A stretch of DNA of 28,420 bases from CAVUUN01 sp964421755. Its GTDB lineage: Bacteria > Acidobacteriota > UBA6911 > RPQK01. Below, piece after piece: positions 17,200 to 25,586 of this stretch. Position 1 is the stretch's first letter. Each line of letters starts with the position of its first letter. The translations under genes were made by a program, and so were the position numbers. The notes under the pieces are model-generated. The model had not been told where the DNA came from. It saw only the letters and a list, made by a program, of their open reading frames with translations, and did not search any database. The DNA lies in contig CAYQYP010000094.1 of the NCBI GenBank assembly GCA_964421755.1, positions 1 through 28,420 of the forward strand, given 5' to 3'.

Positions 17200-18104
17200 G
17201 GCAGTACGGGGCAGACAACCTGGTGATTCACCCAGGCGGCTCGACCGACCCGGGAGTGATCGTGGAGGTGCGCCCCGAGCAGGCCGGCTGGAACACGATT
17301 TCCTTCCAGGTCCGACGTGCGGCGCCCGGCGAGAATTGGGAGTTGGACACGACAAACTGCGAATTCGCTCTGGTTCCCCTGGGTGGTCAACTGAGCGTAG
17401 CGTCCAATCGGGGGAACTGGGTAATCGGCGGCCGTGCAAACGTCTTCGCAGGCCTGCCGCACGCCCTTTACCTGCCAAGGGGCACGAGGGCCAAAGTGAC
17501 GGCCAAAAACGAGTGCGAACTCGCCGTCGCATGGGTCAAGGCCAATCGTGATTTCCCGCCCCGCGAAGTCCGCCCCGAGCAAGTCGGCGTCGAAATCCGG
17601 GGCGGCGATCACGCGACACGCCAGATCAACAGCATCATTCCTCCCGGATTCCCGTGCGACCGGCTGGTTGTGGTCGAGGTCTACACTCCCGGAGGAAACT
17701 GGTCGAGCTATCCGCCACATAAGCACGATCGCGAGAGGGTCGACGCCGCTGGGAGGCTCGTAGAAGCGGATCTTGACGAGATCTACTACTATCGATTCGA
17801 TCGCCCCGAAGGTTACGCGCTTCAGCGCATCTACACCGGACAGGACTCACCGCTTGCCAAAGCCGGCTTTCCCATCGACGCCACGGTTTCAGCACGCGAG
17901 AACGACGTCGTCTTAGTCCCGGAGGGCTACCATCCCGTCTCCAGTCCGGTCGGATTCACCTCGTATTACCTGAACGTTTTGGCGGGAAGTGCTCAGAGCC
18001 TTGCCGCCAGCGACGATCCACAATATGCCTGGATCAAGGATTCCTACCGGGGTCGCGATCCGCGCGTGCCCCTCTACGATGTCACGGAGGCAACCAAACG
18101 ATGA
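17196..18104 (+). CDS. iolB: 5-deoxy-glucuronate isomerase
   Basis: 302 aa, a little longer than the usual 270. It isomerises 5-deoxy-glucuronate to 2-deoxy-5-keto-gluconate in inositol breakdown. It is a bicupin, and the family signature lies in the second cupin: GGNWSSYPPHKHD with metal ligands His175 and His177, then Glu195 in LDEIYYYRFDRPEGYALQR. A final histidine lies in VLVPEGYHPVSSPVG. The start overlaps the transaldolase-like stop by 4 nt, and the stop overlaps iolD by 4 nt, so the three proteins are coupled in translation. The assignment is firm from the motif and context. Confidence 0.96.
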   Translation: MRQYGADNLVIHPGGSTDPGVIVEVRPEQAGWNTISFQVRRAAPGENWELDTTNCEFALVPLGGQLSVASNRGNWVIGGRANVFAGLPHALYLPRGTRAKVTAKNECELAVAWVKANRDFPPREVRPEQVGVEIRGGDHATRQINSIIPPGFPCDRLVVVEVYTPGGNWSSYPPHKHDRERVDAAGRLVEADLDEIYYYRFDRPEGYALQRIYTGQDSPLAKAGFPIDATVSARENDVVLVPEGYHPVSSPVGFTSYYLNVLAGSAQSLAASDDPQYAWIKDSYRGRDPRVPLYDVTEATKR

Positions 18105-19999
18105 GTCAAAATTCCGGACGCCGCCTCACCATGTCGCAGGCCCTGCTCGCTTTCCTGAAACAGCAATATGTGGAACGGGACGGAGAGCAAACGCCGTTTT
18201 TTGCCGGCTGCTTCGGGATCTTCGGCCACGGCAACATCGGGGGCCTTGGCCAGGCGTTGCAGCAGATGCCCGACTTCCGGTACTACCAGGTGCGTAACGA
18301 ACAGGCTGCGGTCCACGCCGCCGCCGCCTATGCCAAGGTGAAAAACCGTCTGCAGACGTTTGTCTGCATATCTTCAATCGGACCAGGCGCCACGAACATG
18401 ATCACGGGCGCAGCCGTCGCCACGATCAACCGCCTTCCCGTCCTGCTCCTCCCGGGGGATATCTTCGCCCGGCGTAACGTCGCCCCGGTTCTGCAGCAGC
18501 TCGAAACCGAGCATTCGCAGGATATGTCGGTCAACGACTGCTTCAAACCGGTCAGTCGGTACTGGGATCGAATAAACCGTCCCGACCAGTTGCTCATGTC
18601 GCTTCCCGAGGCGATCCGCGTCCTGACCAGCCCAGCGGAAACGGGCGCGGTCACCCTGGCACTGCCGCAGGACGTGCAGGCCGAGGCCTTTGAATACCCG
18701 GCCGCCTTCTTCCGGAAGCGCGTGTGGCGTATCCCGCGCAACCGCCCCGACCGCCAGGCAGTGGAACAAGCGGCACAACTCATTCGCTCGAGCAAGCGGC
18801 CGATGATCGTGGCCGGCGGCGGGGTCATATATTCAGGCGCGACAGACGCGCTTCGTGATTTTGTCGACCGGACGGGCATCCCTGTCGGCGAAACGATGGC
18901 CGGCAAGGGAAGCCTCCTTTACGACAATCCGCTGAACCTGGGGGCGATCGGTGTAACCGGGACGCTGGCAGCCAATCGCGTTGCTAAGGACGCCGATCTG
19001 GTGATCGGCATCGGGACCCGTTACACCGACTTCACCACAGCTTCCAAGACCGCTTTCCAGAACCCCGCCGTCCGCTTCATCAACGTCAACGTCACCGCCT
19101 TTGATGCCGGAAAGCACTTCGGGTTGTCGCTGATCGGTGATGCCATGGTCACGCTGGAGGAACTGACGACCCTCCTGGAGGGATACCACGTCGACTCGGA
19201 ATACAGGCTGAAGAGCTGCGGGCTTCACGAAGAGTGGGAAACCGAGGTGGACCGCATCTACGCGATCCGCAACCGGCCGCTGCCGAGCCAGGGAGAAATT
19301 CTGGGAGCCGTCAACGAACTGTCCAGCCCGGACGCAATCATGCTCAACGCGGCGGGCAGCATGCCTGGAGACCTCCACAAGCTCTGGCGGACACGCCACC
19401 CGAAGAATTACCACATGGAATACGGTTACAGCTGCATGGGTTACGAGATTGCCGGAGGGCTGGGAGCCAAGATGGCCGCACCCGAGCGGGACGTCTACGT
19501 GATCGTGGGCGACGGCAGTTACCTGATGCTTTCGTCCGAATTGGTGACCTCGATCCAGGAGGGCTACAAGCTGATCGTCGTTTTGATCGACAACGCCGGC
19601 TTCAAGAGTATCGGCTCGCTCAGCCGATCCCTCGGACAGGAGGGCTTCGGCACCCGCTTCGTTTACCCGAAGGACGGTGCCCTGCCGGGCGATTCGGCCG
19701 GCGACAGTGTCCAGCCTCTCGCGATCGATTTCGCGATGAACGCCCGGAGTCTTGGAGCGCATGTCATCGCCTGTGAATCCTACGACGAGCTCACCGCGGC
19801 GCTCGGGGACGCGGCAAAGACGGACCGGACGACCGTCATCACGATCAAGAGCGACCGCTACGTCGGGGTGCCGGGCTACGACTGCTGGTGGGATGTGCAG
19901 GTGGCCGAGGTCAGCGATATGGCCTCGGTCCGTGAAGCCCGAAAAGCCTGGGAAGAGATGCGGGCAAAGGAACGGTATTTCCTCGAATCCGGAGACTGA
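18101..19999 (+). CDS. iolD: 3D-(3,5/4)-trihydroxycyclohexane-1,2-dione hydrolase (ThDP-dependent)
   Basis: 632 aa, typical length for IolD. It opens the inositol-derived ring, giving 5-deoxy-glucuronate. The ThDP-enzyme layout is complete: N-terminal Pyr domain with the activating Glu67 (QVRNEQAAVHAA), a central domain (about 210-350), and a C-terminal PP domain with GDG at 470-472 and the paired Asn498 (LIDNAGF). FGIFGHGNIGGLGQAL near residue 38 and SSIGPGATNM near 91 are strongly conserved in IolD rather than in acetolactate synthases. It overlaps iolB by 4 nt, and iolA follows after 9 bp. Confidence 0.96.
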   Translation: MSQNSGRRLTMSQALLAFLKQQYVERDGEQTPFFAGCFGIFGHGNIGGLGQALQQMPDFRYYQVRNEQAAVHAAAAYAKVKNRLQTFVCISSIGPGATNMITGAAVATINRLPVLLLPGDIFARRNVAPVLQQLETEHSQDMSVNDCFKPVSRYWDRINRPDQLLMSLPEAIRVLTSPAETGAVTLALPQDVQAEAFEYPAAFFRKRVWRIPRNRPDRQAVEQAAQLIRSSKRPMIVAGGGVIYSGATDALRDFVDRTGIPVGETMAGKGSLLYDNPLNLGAIGVTGTLAANRVAKDADLVIGIGTRYTDFTTASKTAFQNPAVRFINVNVTAFDAGKHFGLSLIGDAMVTLEELTTLLEGYHVDSEYRLKSCGLHEEWETEVDRIYAIRNRPLPSQGEILGAVNELSSPDAIMLNAAGSMPGDLHKLWRTRHPKNYHMEYGYSCMGYEIAGGLGAKMAAPERDVYVIVGDGSYLMLSSELVTSIQEGYKLIVVLIDNAGFKSIGSLSRSLGQEGFGTRFVYPKDGALPGDSAGDSVQPLAIDFAMNARSLGAHVIACESYDELTAALGDAAKTDRTTVITIKSDRYVGVPGYDCWWDVQVAEVSDMASVREARKAWEEMRAKERYFLESGD

Positions 20000-20008
20000 A
20001 GACACGCT

Positions 20009-21487
20009 ATGGCTGATACCGAGAGGCTCCAGAACTTCATAAACGGTGCCTGGTCCCACCCGACAGGGGCCGAGTATTTGAAAGTCAATAATCCCGCAAC
20101 GGCAGAGGTCCTCGCCTGCGTACCACTGTCTCCTCCCGAAGAAGTAGACCGGGCGGCCAGGAGCGCCCTCGCGGCATTTGCAGCGTGGCGGCGAGTTCCT
20201 GCTCCGACCCGCATACAGTTGCTCTTCAAGCTCAAGGGGTTGCTCGAATCGCACTTCGAAGACCTCGCGCGCACGATTACTCTGGAAAACGGAAAGACCC
20301 TCGATGACGCGCGCGGCGAAGTTCGCAGGGCGATTGAAAACGTGGAGGTCGCTTGCGGGATCCCCACGATGATGCTCGGTGACTTCTCCGAGGATGTCGC
20401 CCCGGGTGTTGATGAGTACATGATCCGGCAACCGGTCGGGGTCGCCGCTATCATCTGTCCTTTCAATTTTCCCGCCATGATTCCTTTCTGGTATCTACCG
20501 TACGCTCTGGCTTGCGGCAACACCGCTATTCTCAAGCCGTCCGAGCGCACGCCGATCACGGCGCACAAGCTGGTTCGGCTGGTTGAGGAGGCGGGCGTCC
20601 CTGCGGGGGTCGTTAACCTCGTGAACGGTGGCGCTTCCACGGTCAATGCCCTGCTCGACCATCCAGCCATCCAGGCGGTGACCTTCGTCGGGTCCACCGC
20701 GGTTGCCCGCCACATCTACAGCCGCGCGGCCGCGAACGGGAAGCGGGTGCAGGCACAGGGCGGCGCGAAGAATCCGCTGATCATCCTGCCCGATGCTGAC
20801 CTGGAGACCACCACTAACATCGTCGCCGACAGCGCTTTCGGGAACGCGGGCCAACGCTGTCTGGCTGCATCGCTCGCCGTGATGGTGGGAGAAGCCGATC
20901 GGATCTTCCAGCCGGTACTGGCCGAGGCCGCAGTCAAACGGGTCGTCGGCTATGGTCTGGAGCCTGGGGTCCAAATGGGTCCTGTGATCACGCCAGAGAG
21001 CCGGCAGCGCATCAGGGGTTTGATCAGTAAGGGCCTTGACGAAGGAGCGGAAGTCCTGGTGGACGGACGCGACGCCGTGATTCCGGGCTACGAGGCAGGC
21101 AATTTCCTGCGCCCGACGGTGCTTGCCGGGATCAAGCCGGGAACGGCCATATCAACCACCGAGATCTTCGGCCCCGTCCTGGGACTCATTCGTGTCGAAA
21201 CGGTGGAAGACGCGATCAACCTGGTCAACAGCGGCGAATACGGGAACATGGCGTGCGTTTTTACGACAAATGGGGCCGCCGCCCGCAAGTTTCGTTACCA
21301 GGCCGAAGCGGGAAACATCGGCATCAACATCGGTGTTGCCGCCCCGATGGCGTTCTTCCCTTTCAGCGGTTGGAAGAACAGCTTCTTCGGGACCTTGCAC
21401 GCTCAGGGGAAGCACGCGGTCGAATTCTTTACCCAGACCAAGGTGGTCGTCGAACGCTGGATGGACCGATGGTCGCGTAAGTTCTGA
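20009..21487 (+). CDS. iolA: CoA-acylating methylmalonate/malonate-semialdehyde dehydrogenase
   Basis: 492 aa; also called mmsA. It oxidises malonate semialdehyde with NAD+ and CoA, releasing CO2 and acetyl-CoA, the last step of the pathway. The oxyanion Asn154 lies in CPFNFPAM, and the catalytic Cys284 lies in NAGQRCLAA. The general-base Glu of ordinary aldehyde dehydrogenases (LELGG) is absent (QAQGG at 248-252), as is usual in the CoA-acylating members. The start lies 9 bp after iolD, and the only purine run (GGAG at 19991) is rather far, so re-initiation from iolD is likely. A 148-bp gap with a repeat fragment follows before iolE. Confidence 0.95.
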   Translation: MADTERLQNFINGAWSHPTGAEYLKVNNPATAEVLACVPLSPPEEVDRAARSALAAFAAWRRVPAPTRIQLLFKLKGLLESHFEDLARTITLENGKTLDDARGEVRRAIENVEVACGIPTMMLGDFSEDVAPGVDEYMIRQPVGVAAIICPFNFPAMIPFWYLPYALACGNTAILKPSERTPITAHKLVRLVEEAGVPAGVVNLVNGGASTVNALLDHPAIQAVTFVGSTAVARHIYSRAAANGKRVQAQGGAKNPLIILPDADLETTTNIVADSAFGNAGQRCLAASLAVMVGEADRIFQPVLAEAAVKRVVGYGLEPGVQMGPVITPESRQRIRGLISKGLDEGAEVLVDGRDAVIPGYEAGNFLRPTVLAGIKPGTAISTTEIFGPVLGLIRVETVEDAINLVNSGEYGNMACVFTTNGAAARKFRYQAEAGNIGINIGVAAPMAFFPFSGWKNSFFGTLHAQGKHAVEFFTQTKVVVERWMDRWSRKF

Positions 21488-21519
21488 GTTTCGATGTCGA
21501 GCGCCGCTCGCCGTTTGTC

Positions 21520-21538
21520 GGAGCCGCGCACGCAGCGC
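21520..21538 (+). repeat. Isolated GGAGCCGCGCAC repeat module inside the operon
   Basis: GGAGCCGCGCACGCAGCGC matches the outer module at 3179 and 28118 (GGAGCCGCGCACGA-AGCGA), and AGTAAGCGG follows at about 21549. It lies in the 148-bp iolA-iolE gap with no opposing arm, so it looks like a remnant or solo end of the dispersed element. A perfect 10-bp dyad GTAGCGCTAC lies at 21570-21579 in the same gap. Confidence 0.55.
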
Positions 21539-21635
21539 TTTTCAGCGGAGTAAGCGGGTTCTAGGGCATGTAGCGCTACTACGACTGACAACTAACGACT
21601 GACTTACTGTTGTCCTTTTCAGAGGGGAGACACAC

Positions 21636-22595
21636 ATGGCGGCCGATACGACAACACAAGCAGGCAAGATCAGGATAGCCAATGCCCCCTGTTCATGGGG
21701 CGCCCTGGAGTTCGAGGGGATGCAGGGAAAGGGCATCCCGTGGACGCAGATGCTCGATGAGTTGCGGGATACCGGATACATCGGCACCGAGTTGGGCGAC
21801 TGGGGATTCATGCCGACCGAACCCGCCGTGCTTCGCAAGGCCTTCGCCAGTCGCAAGATCGCCATGGTGGGGGCGTTCGTCCCGGTGGCACTCAAGGACC
21901 GGGCGGCTCACGCAGGCGGGGAGGCCGAAGCCGTCAAGGTGGCCCGTCTCCTCGCCGGTGTGACGGATGCGCCGTCCAACCAAGGACCCTTTCTGGTTCT
22001 AGCCGACCAGAACGGAACCGATCCGTCGCGCACCCGTAACGCCGGGCGGGTGACACCGGATATGGCACTCGCCGATAACGAATGGAAAGTCTTCGCGGCG
22101 GGGGCCGAGCGGATCGCTTCGGCGGTTCGGCGGGAGACCGGGCTCAGAACCGCGTTTCATCATCACTGCGCCGGCTACGTGGAGACGCCCGCGGAGATCG
22201 CCAGGCTGCTCGAGCTGACCGATCCCGAGCTCCTCGGGCTGGTATTTGACACAGGTCATTACGCCTACGGCACGGGAACGGGCGGGGCGAGCGTAGTGAC
22301 CGAGGGGCTCGACCGGTTTTGGGACCGCATCTGGCATGTGCACTTCAAAGACTGCCAGCCCGCCATTGCGGGGGCCGCACGGCGGGAAGGCTGGGACTAT
22401 TTCGACGCGGTGCAGCGCGGAGTCTTCTCCGAGCTGGGATGCGGGGAAGTGGATTTTCCGACCGCGATCAGCCGGCTGCGCAAAAACGGCTACACAGGAT
22501 GGATCGTCGTCGAACAGGACGTCCTCCCGGGCATGGGCTCACCCCGGGAAAGCGCCCTGCGCAACCGCGACTACCTGCGTTCGTTGGGGATCTAG
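21636..22595 (+). CDS. iolE: Inosose dehydratase (xylose isomerase-like TIM barrel)
   Basis: 319 aa, ATG at 21636 with GAGGGGAG six bases upstream. It dehydrates scyllo-inosose to the trihydroxycyclohexane dione. Family signatures are IANAPCSWG near residue 14, FHHHCAGYVETPAEI (His175-177, Glu183), LVFDTGHYAYG (Asp205, His208), HVHFKDC near 234 and VVEQD (Glu293). The acidic and histidine residues would bind the divalent metal. It is separated from iolA by 148 bp but runs in the same direction, with no terminator between them. A palindrome follows before iolG. The assignment is strong from motif and position. Confidence 0.94.
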   Translation: MAADTTTQAGKIRIANAPCSWGALEFEGMQGKGIPWTQMLDELRDTGYIGTELGDWGFMPTEPAVLRKAFASRKIAMVGAFVPVALKDRAAHAGGEAEAVKVARLLAGVTDAPSNQGPFLVLADQNGTDPSRTRNAGRVTPDMALADNEWKVFAAGAERIASAVRRETGLRTAFHHHCAGYVETPAEIARLLELTDPELLGLVFDTGHYAYGTGTGGASVVTEGLDRFWDRIWHVHFKDCQPAIAGAARREGWDYFDAVQRGVFSELGCGEVDFPTAISRLRKNGYTGWIVVEQDVLPGMGSPRESALRNRDYLRSLGI

Positions 22596-22599
22596 ATGG

Positions 22600-22684
22600 G
22601 TTGGTCCGATCCAAGTCGGACATCTCCGGCAGCCGCCGCGAGCTGTCTGTGGGGACCAAGTCCCGACTTGGAAGTCGGACCAAC
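22600..22684. repeat. Imperfect inverted repeat between iolE and iolG
   Basis: GTTGGTCCGATCCAAGTCGG at 22600-22619 pairs with the complement region 22660-22684 (ending AAGTCGGACCAAC), with a few mismatches and a short bulge. The right arm also contains its own short dyad CCGACTTGGAAGTCGG. It has no T-run, so it is more likely an mRNA-stabilising or REP-like element than a terminator. It ends 25 bp before the iolG start. Confidence 0.65.
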
Positions 22685-22709
22685 GGAAAAACAAGAAGGA
22701 GAAACTTTC

Positions 22710-23762
22710 ATGCGCGCAATGCTTAACGTTGGTGTGATCGGTGCGGGACGCATCGGCCGGGTCCATGCTCAGAATCTGGCTCATCGTATTCCAAACGTGC
22801 AGTTGCTCGCCGTGGCGGATCCCAATGAGCGGGCGGCACGCGAAGTCGTCAGAGTGTCCGTTTCCTGTCACGTCCACGCCGACCACCGGGAGGTACTATC
22901 CAACCCCCAGATCGATGCAGTCCTGATCTGCAGCCCGACTACCAGCCATGCCAGCATGTGCCAGGAGGCGGCTCGGGCGGGTAAGCACATTTTCTGCGAA
23001 AAACCGATCTCGCATTCGCTGGAGGAAATCGACGAGACGCTCCGGGTGGTGAATCAGGCCGGAGTGAAGTTCCAGGTCGGATTCAATCGTCGTTTCGATG
23101 CCAACTTCCGACGTGTCCGCCAGAGCATTGAATCGGGGGAGATCGGAGTGCCATGGCTCCTGCACATCATTAGCCGCGACCCGGCACCACCCCCCGTTGA
23201 CTACATTCGGACCTCCGGCGGGATGTTTCTCGACATGACGATTCACGATTTCGACATGGCCCGTTACCTGGTCGGTGACGAAGTCGAGGAAGTTTTCACG
23301 ATGGCGGCTGTGCGCGTCGATCCGGCCATTGGCGAGGCGGGTGATCTCGATACCGCGCTGATCTCTCTCCGGTTTCGAGGAGGCGTGATCGCATCCATCG
23401 ATAACAGCCGCAAGGCCGTCTACGGGTACGACCAGCGGGTGGAAGTCCTGGGCAGCAAGGGGGGGATCTCAACGCTGAACAATTACCCCAACCAGGCGAT
23501 CATCAGCGACGGGACAACGATCAGACGGGACTTGCCGCTGAACTTCTTCATGGAACGCTATACGGAGAGTTTCGTGGCGGAGGTATCGGAGTTCGTCGAA
23601 GCTGTCTTGGGCGACACGCCCGTGCCCGTCTCCGGAGCGGACGCGCGGATCCCGGTCGCGATGGCCCTCGCCGCAGCCAGATCACACAAAGAGCACCGCC
23701 CTGTAGCCCTCGCGGAGTTTGAAGCATCGCGGGAACCGACCGTCGCAGCGGCAGCCAAGTAA
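22710..23762 (+). CDS. iolG: Inositol 2-dehydrogenase (Gfo/Idh/MocA family)
   Basis: 350 aa, ATG at 22710 chosen for AAGGAG eight bases upstream; an in-frame ATG at 22596 would start inside the palindrome. It oxidises myo-inositol to scyllo-inosose with NAD+, the entry step of the pathway. The Rossmann loop is GAGRIG at 11-16. CEKPISHS carries the catalytic Lys98. LDMTIHDFDMARYL carries Asp175 and His179, spaced as in Bacillus IolG. Length is typical (335-350). It is the last gene of the operon; a strong terminator starts four bases after its stop. Confidence 0.93.
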   Translation: MRAMLNVGVIGAGRIGRVHAQNLAHRIPNVQLLAVADPNERAAREVVRVSVSCHVHADHREVLSNPQIDAVLICSPTTSHASMCQEAARAGKHIFCEKPISHSLEEIDETLRVVNQAGVKFQVGFNRRFDANFRRVRQSIESGEIGVPWLLHIISRDPAPPPVDYIRTSGGMFLDMTIHDFDMARYLVGDEVEEVFTMAAVRVDPAIGEAGDLDTALISLRFRGGVIASIDNSRKAVYGYDQRVEVLGSKGGISTLNNYPNQAIISDGTTIRRDLPLNFFMERYTESFVAEVSEFVEAVLGDTPVPVSGADARIPVAMALAAARSHKEHRPVALAEFEASREPTVAAAAK

Positions 23763-23766
23763 AAGG

Positions 23767-23829
23767 GCATCCGATCAGTCGGATCCGACTGATTCCGGCG
23801 GATCCGACCGATCGGATGCTCGTTTTTTT
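23767..23829 (+). terminator. Rho-independent terminator of the inositol operon
   Basis: A 19-bp stem with one mismatch (23767-23785 paired with 23801-23819, core GCATCCGATC), a 15-nt loop, then seven T from 23823. It begins just after the iolG stop and separates the operon from the transporter. Confidence 0.9.
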
Positions 23830-24206
23830 GTCCTTTTTGACCCTCTTTGCCGCGAAACTGCTTCCCGGTCGGCTCGCTACAACATTTATAATCAACTATT
23901 TATGGAAGTTTTTTGTAATAGCCAAAAAAATTTGCAGAACGCTTGTCGTCCGAACTATTTTTTGTACGGCAAGCCAAGAAGCTCGAAACCGATGAGGGGT
24001 CTTCCGGGGGAGTGGACCCGTTTCGGGCTGTCCAGTCGCAAACGGAGAAGCCGGAACGCGACGAGGCGGAGAACGCGAGGATCTAACGACCCCATATCCT
24101 TCGCGCCTTAGTGTTCCGGCTTACCGCTTTATCCTTCATATTCCCTCGTCTGCCCTCACAACGGCGATTAGCGCGCCAGCGCGGAAACAAGCCGGCGGCG
24201 ACGAGC
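23830..24206. other. Gene-free spacer with an AT-rich patch
   Basis: No credible gene. About 23878-23965 is strongly AT-rich compared with its surroundings and contains a perfect TATAAT (23887-23892), but no good -35 box. Further on, CGAAAC (23984-23989)/GTTTCG (24020-24025) and GGGTC (23997-24001)/GACCC (24015-24019) can form a nested stem. An unannotated small RNA or a long leader is possible but unproven. Otherwise nothing is seen. Confidence 0.45.
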
Positions 24207-24235
24207 TTGTCGCTCCCCTGTCCGGGTGGTATGAT
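24207..24235 (+). promoter_or_regulatory. Candidate sigma70-type promoter of the MFS transporter
   Basis: TTGTCG (24207-24212), 17-bp spacer, TATGAT (24230-24235); 4/6 and 5/6 matches with ideal spacing. The expected start of transcription is near 24242, only about 16 bases before the ATG, which fits the absence of a clear ribosome site. Confidence 0.6.
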
Positions 24236-24257
24236 CCGGGCCTGACGCCGCGCTGAT

Positions 24258-25514
24258 ATGGAAACTGCTTCATCTTCCTCCCCTTCCCGCACTGCGTGGC
24301 TCATTGTGGCGCTGCTGGTCCCGGTGGCGCTGCTCAACTACCTCGACCGGCAGATGCTGGCCTCGATGAAGTACTCCGTGATGCAGGATATTCCCGACAT
24401 CGCGCTGGAGGAAAACTGGGGCAAGATTTTGGCGCTCTTCAAGTGGGTATATGCGCTCCTGAGTCCCATCGGCGGATATCTTGCCGACCGTTACAGCCGG
24501 CGCCGGGTCATCGCGGGCAGCCTGTTGATCTGGTCAGCGGTGACCTGGGCCACTGGCCACGTGACGAGCTACGAACAACTGCTCGCCGCCCGAGCGGTCA
24601 TGGGCATCAGCGAGGCGTTTTACATCCCGGCGGCACTGGCCCTCATCGCCGATTTTCACCTCGGACCGACCCGCTCGCGCGCGATTGGTCTTCACCAGAT
24701 GGGTATCTACGCCGGGGTCATACTCGGCGGATTCAGCGGCTACCTCGCCGATAACCCCACCTTCGGGTGGCGGTTTGCCTTCGACGTCTGCGGGATTATC
24801 GGCGTGCTTTACGCTATTCCGCTTTTCCTGATGTTGCGCAACCCTGTCCGACCCGCAGGATCCCCGACCAGCCCACGCACCTCGCCGGGTGGGGCTCTGC
24901 GTGAGTTGCTCAGTAACGGCTCGTTCATCCTGCTGGTTCTGTACTTCACGCTGCCGGCGCTGGCCGGCTGGGTCGTTCGCGATTGGATGCCCGCAATCCT
25001 GAAGGCGGAATTTAACATAGGCCAGGGCAAGGCGGGAGTATCCGCAACCCTCTACTGGCAGGTCGCGGCCATAGCGGGTGCGATTATCGGTGGCTGGATG
25101 GCGGACCGCTGGATGAGACGCACCAAACGCGGGCGGATTTTCGTCAGTGCCATCGGCATGTCGCTGATCGTCCCGGCCATGTTCGGCACCGGTTATGCGC
25201 CCCAGACCGGCCACCTCTGGGTCGCGATACTCTTCCTGATCCTGTTCGGACTCGGATGGGGGTTTTTCGACTCCAACAACATGCCCATCCTGTGCCAGAT
25301 CGCCCGGCCGGACTTGCGGGCCACCGGCTACGGCATCATGAATCTCGTCAGCATAAGTTGTGGAGGCTTTGCGGACTGGGGATTCGGCATCATGCGGGAT
25401 CGGCAGGTCCCTCTCTTCGGTATCTTCGGAGTATTCGCCAGCGCCGCGATCCTGTCTATCGTGCTTGTCCTGCTGATCAAACCGCGCGAGAACCTTGACT
25501 CCAGTGCCGTGTAG
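24258..25514 (+). CDS. MFS transporter, probable inositol or sugar-acid importer
   Basis: 418 aa with about twelve membrane helices, typical of the major facilitator superfamily. After a Ser-rich start, LLNYLDRQML in helix 1 and the loop 2-3 motif GGYLADRYSRRRVI are clear. GGWMADRWMRRTKRGR is the matching loop of the second half. The style recalls the anion:cation symporter or spinster-like branches rather than the IolT sugar-porter branch. No strong ribosome site is seen before the ATG at 24258. It lies on the same strand as the inositol operon but behind its terminator and with its own promoter. A role in inositol uptake is inferred from position only. Confidence 0.88.
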   Translation: METASSSSPSRTAWLIVALLVPVALLNYLDRQMLASMKYSVMQDIPDIALEENWGKILALFKWVYALLSPIGGYLADRYSRRRVIAGSLLIWSAVTWATGHVTSYEQLLAARAVMGISEAFYIPAALALIADFHLGPTRSRAIGLHQMGIYAGVILGGFSGYLADNPTFGWRFAFDVCGIIGVLYAIPLFLMLRNPVRPAGSPTSPRTSPGGALRELLSNGSFILLVLYFTLPALAGWVVRDWMPAILKAEFNIGQGKAGVSATLYWQVAAIAGAIIGGWMADRWMRRTKRGRIFVSAIGMSLIVPAMFGTGYAPQTGHLWVAILFLILFGLGWGFFDSNNMPILCQIARPDLRATGYGIMNLVSISCGGFADWGFGIMRDRQVPLFGIFGVFASAAILSIVLVLLIKPRENLDSSAV

Positions 25515-25531
25515 CGTCGCGCAATCGGAAG

Positions 25532-25558
25532 AGGCAAAGAACCTGATAAACTTTGCCT
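25532..25558. repeat. Short hairpin between the transporter and alkaline phosphatase
   Basis: AGGCAAAG (25532-25539) and CTTTGCCT (25551-25558) form a perfect 8-bp dyad with an 11-nt loop. No T-run follows, so it is at best a weak terminator or an operator. Confidence 0.35.
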
Positions 25559-25586
25559 GAGTCACATTAAGTACAAGGAGTCGAGA

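Noticed and set aside
18833..20431. 532-codon open frame on the minus strand opposite iolD and iolA
   Set aside because: It lies antisense to two well-supported enzymes. The translation is Arg/Gly/Val-rich with no recognisable motif, as expected for the complementary frame of GC-rich coding DNA.
24534..25565. 343-codon minus-strand frame opposite the transporter
   Set aside because: The composition is highly charged and His/Arg-rich without hydrophobic core patterns; the transporter frame explains the region.
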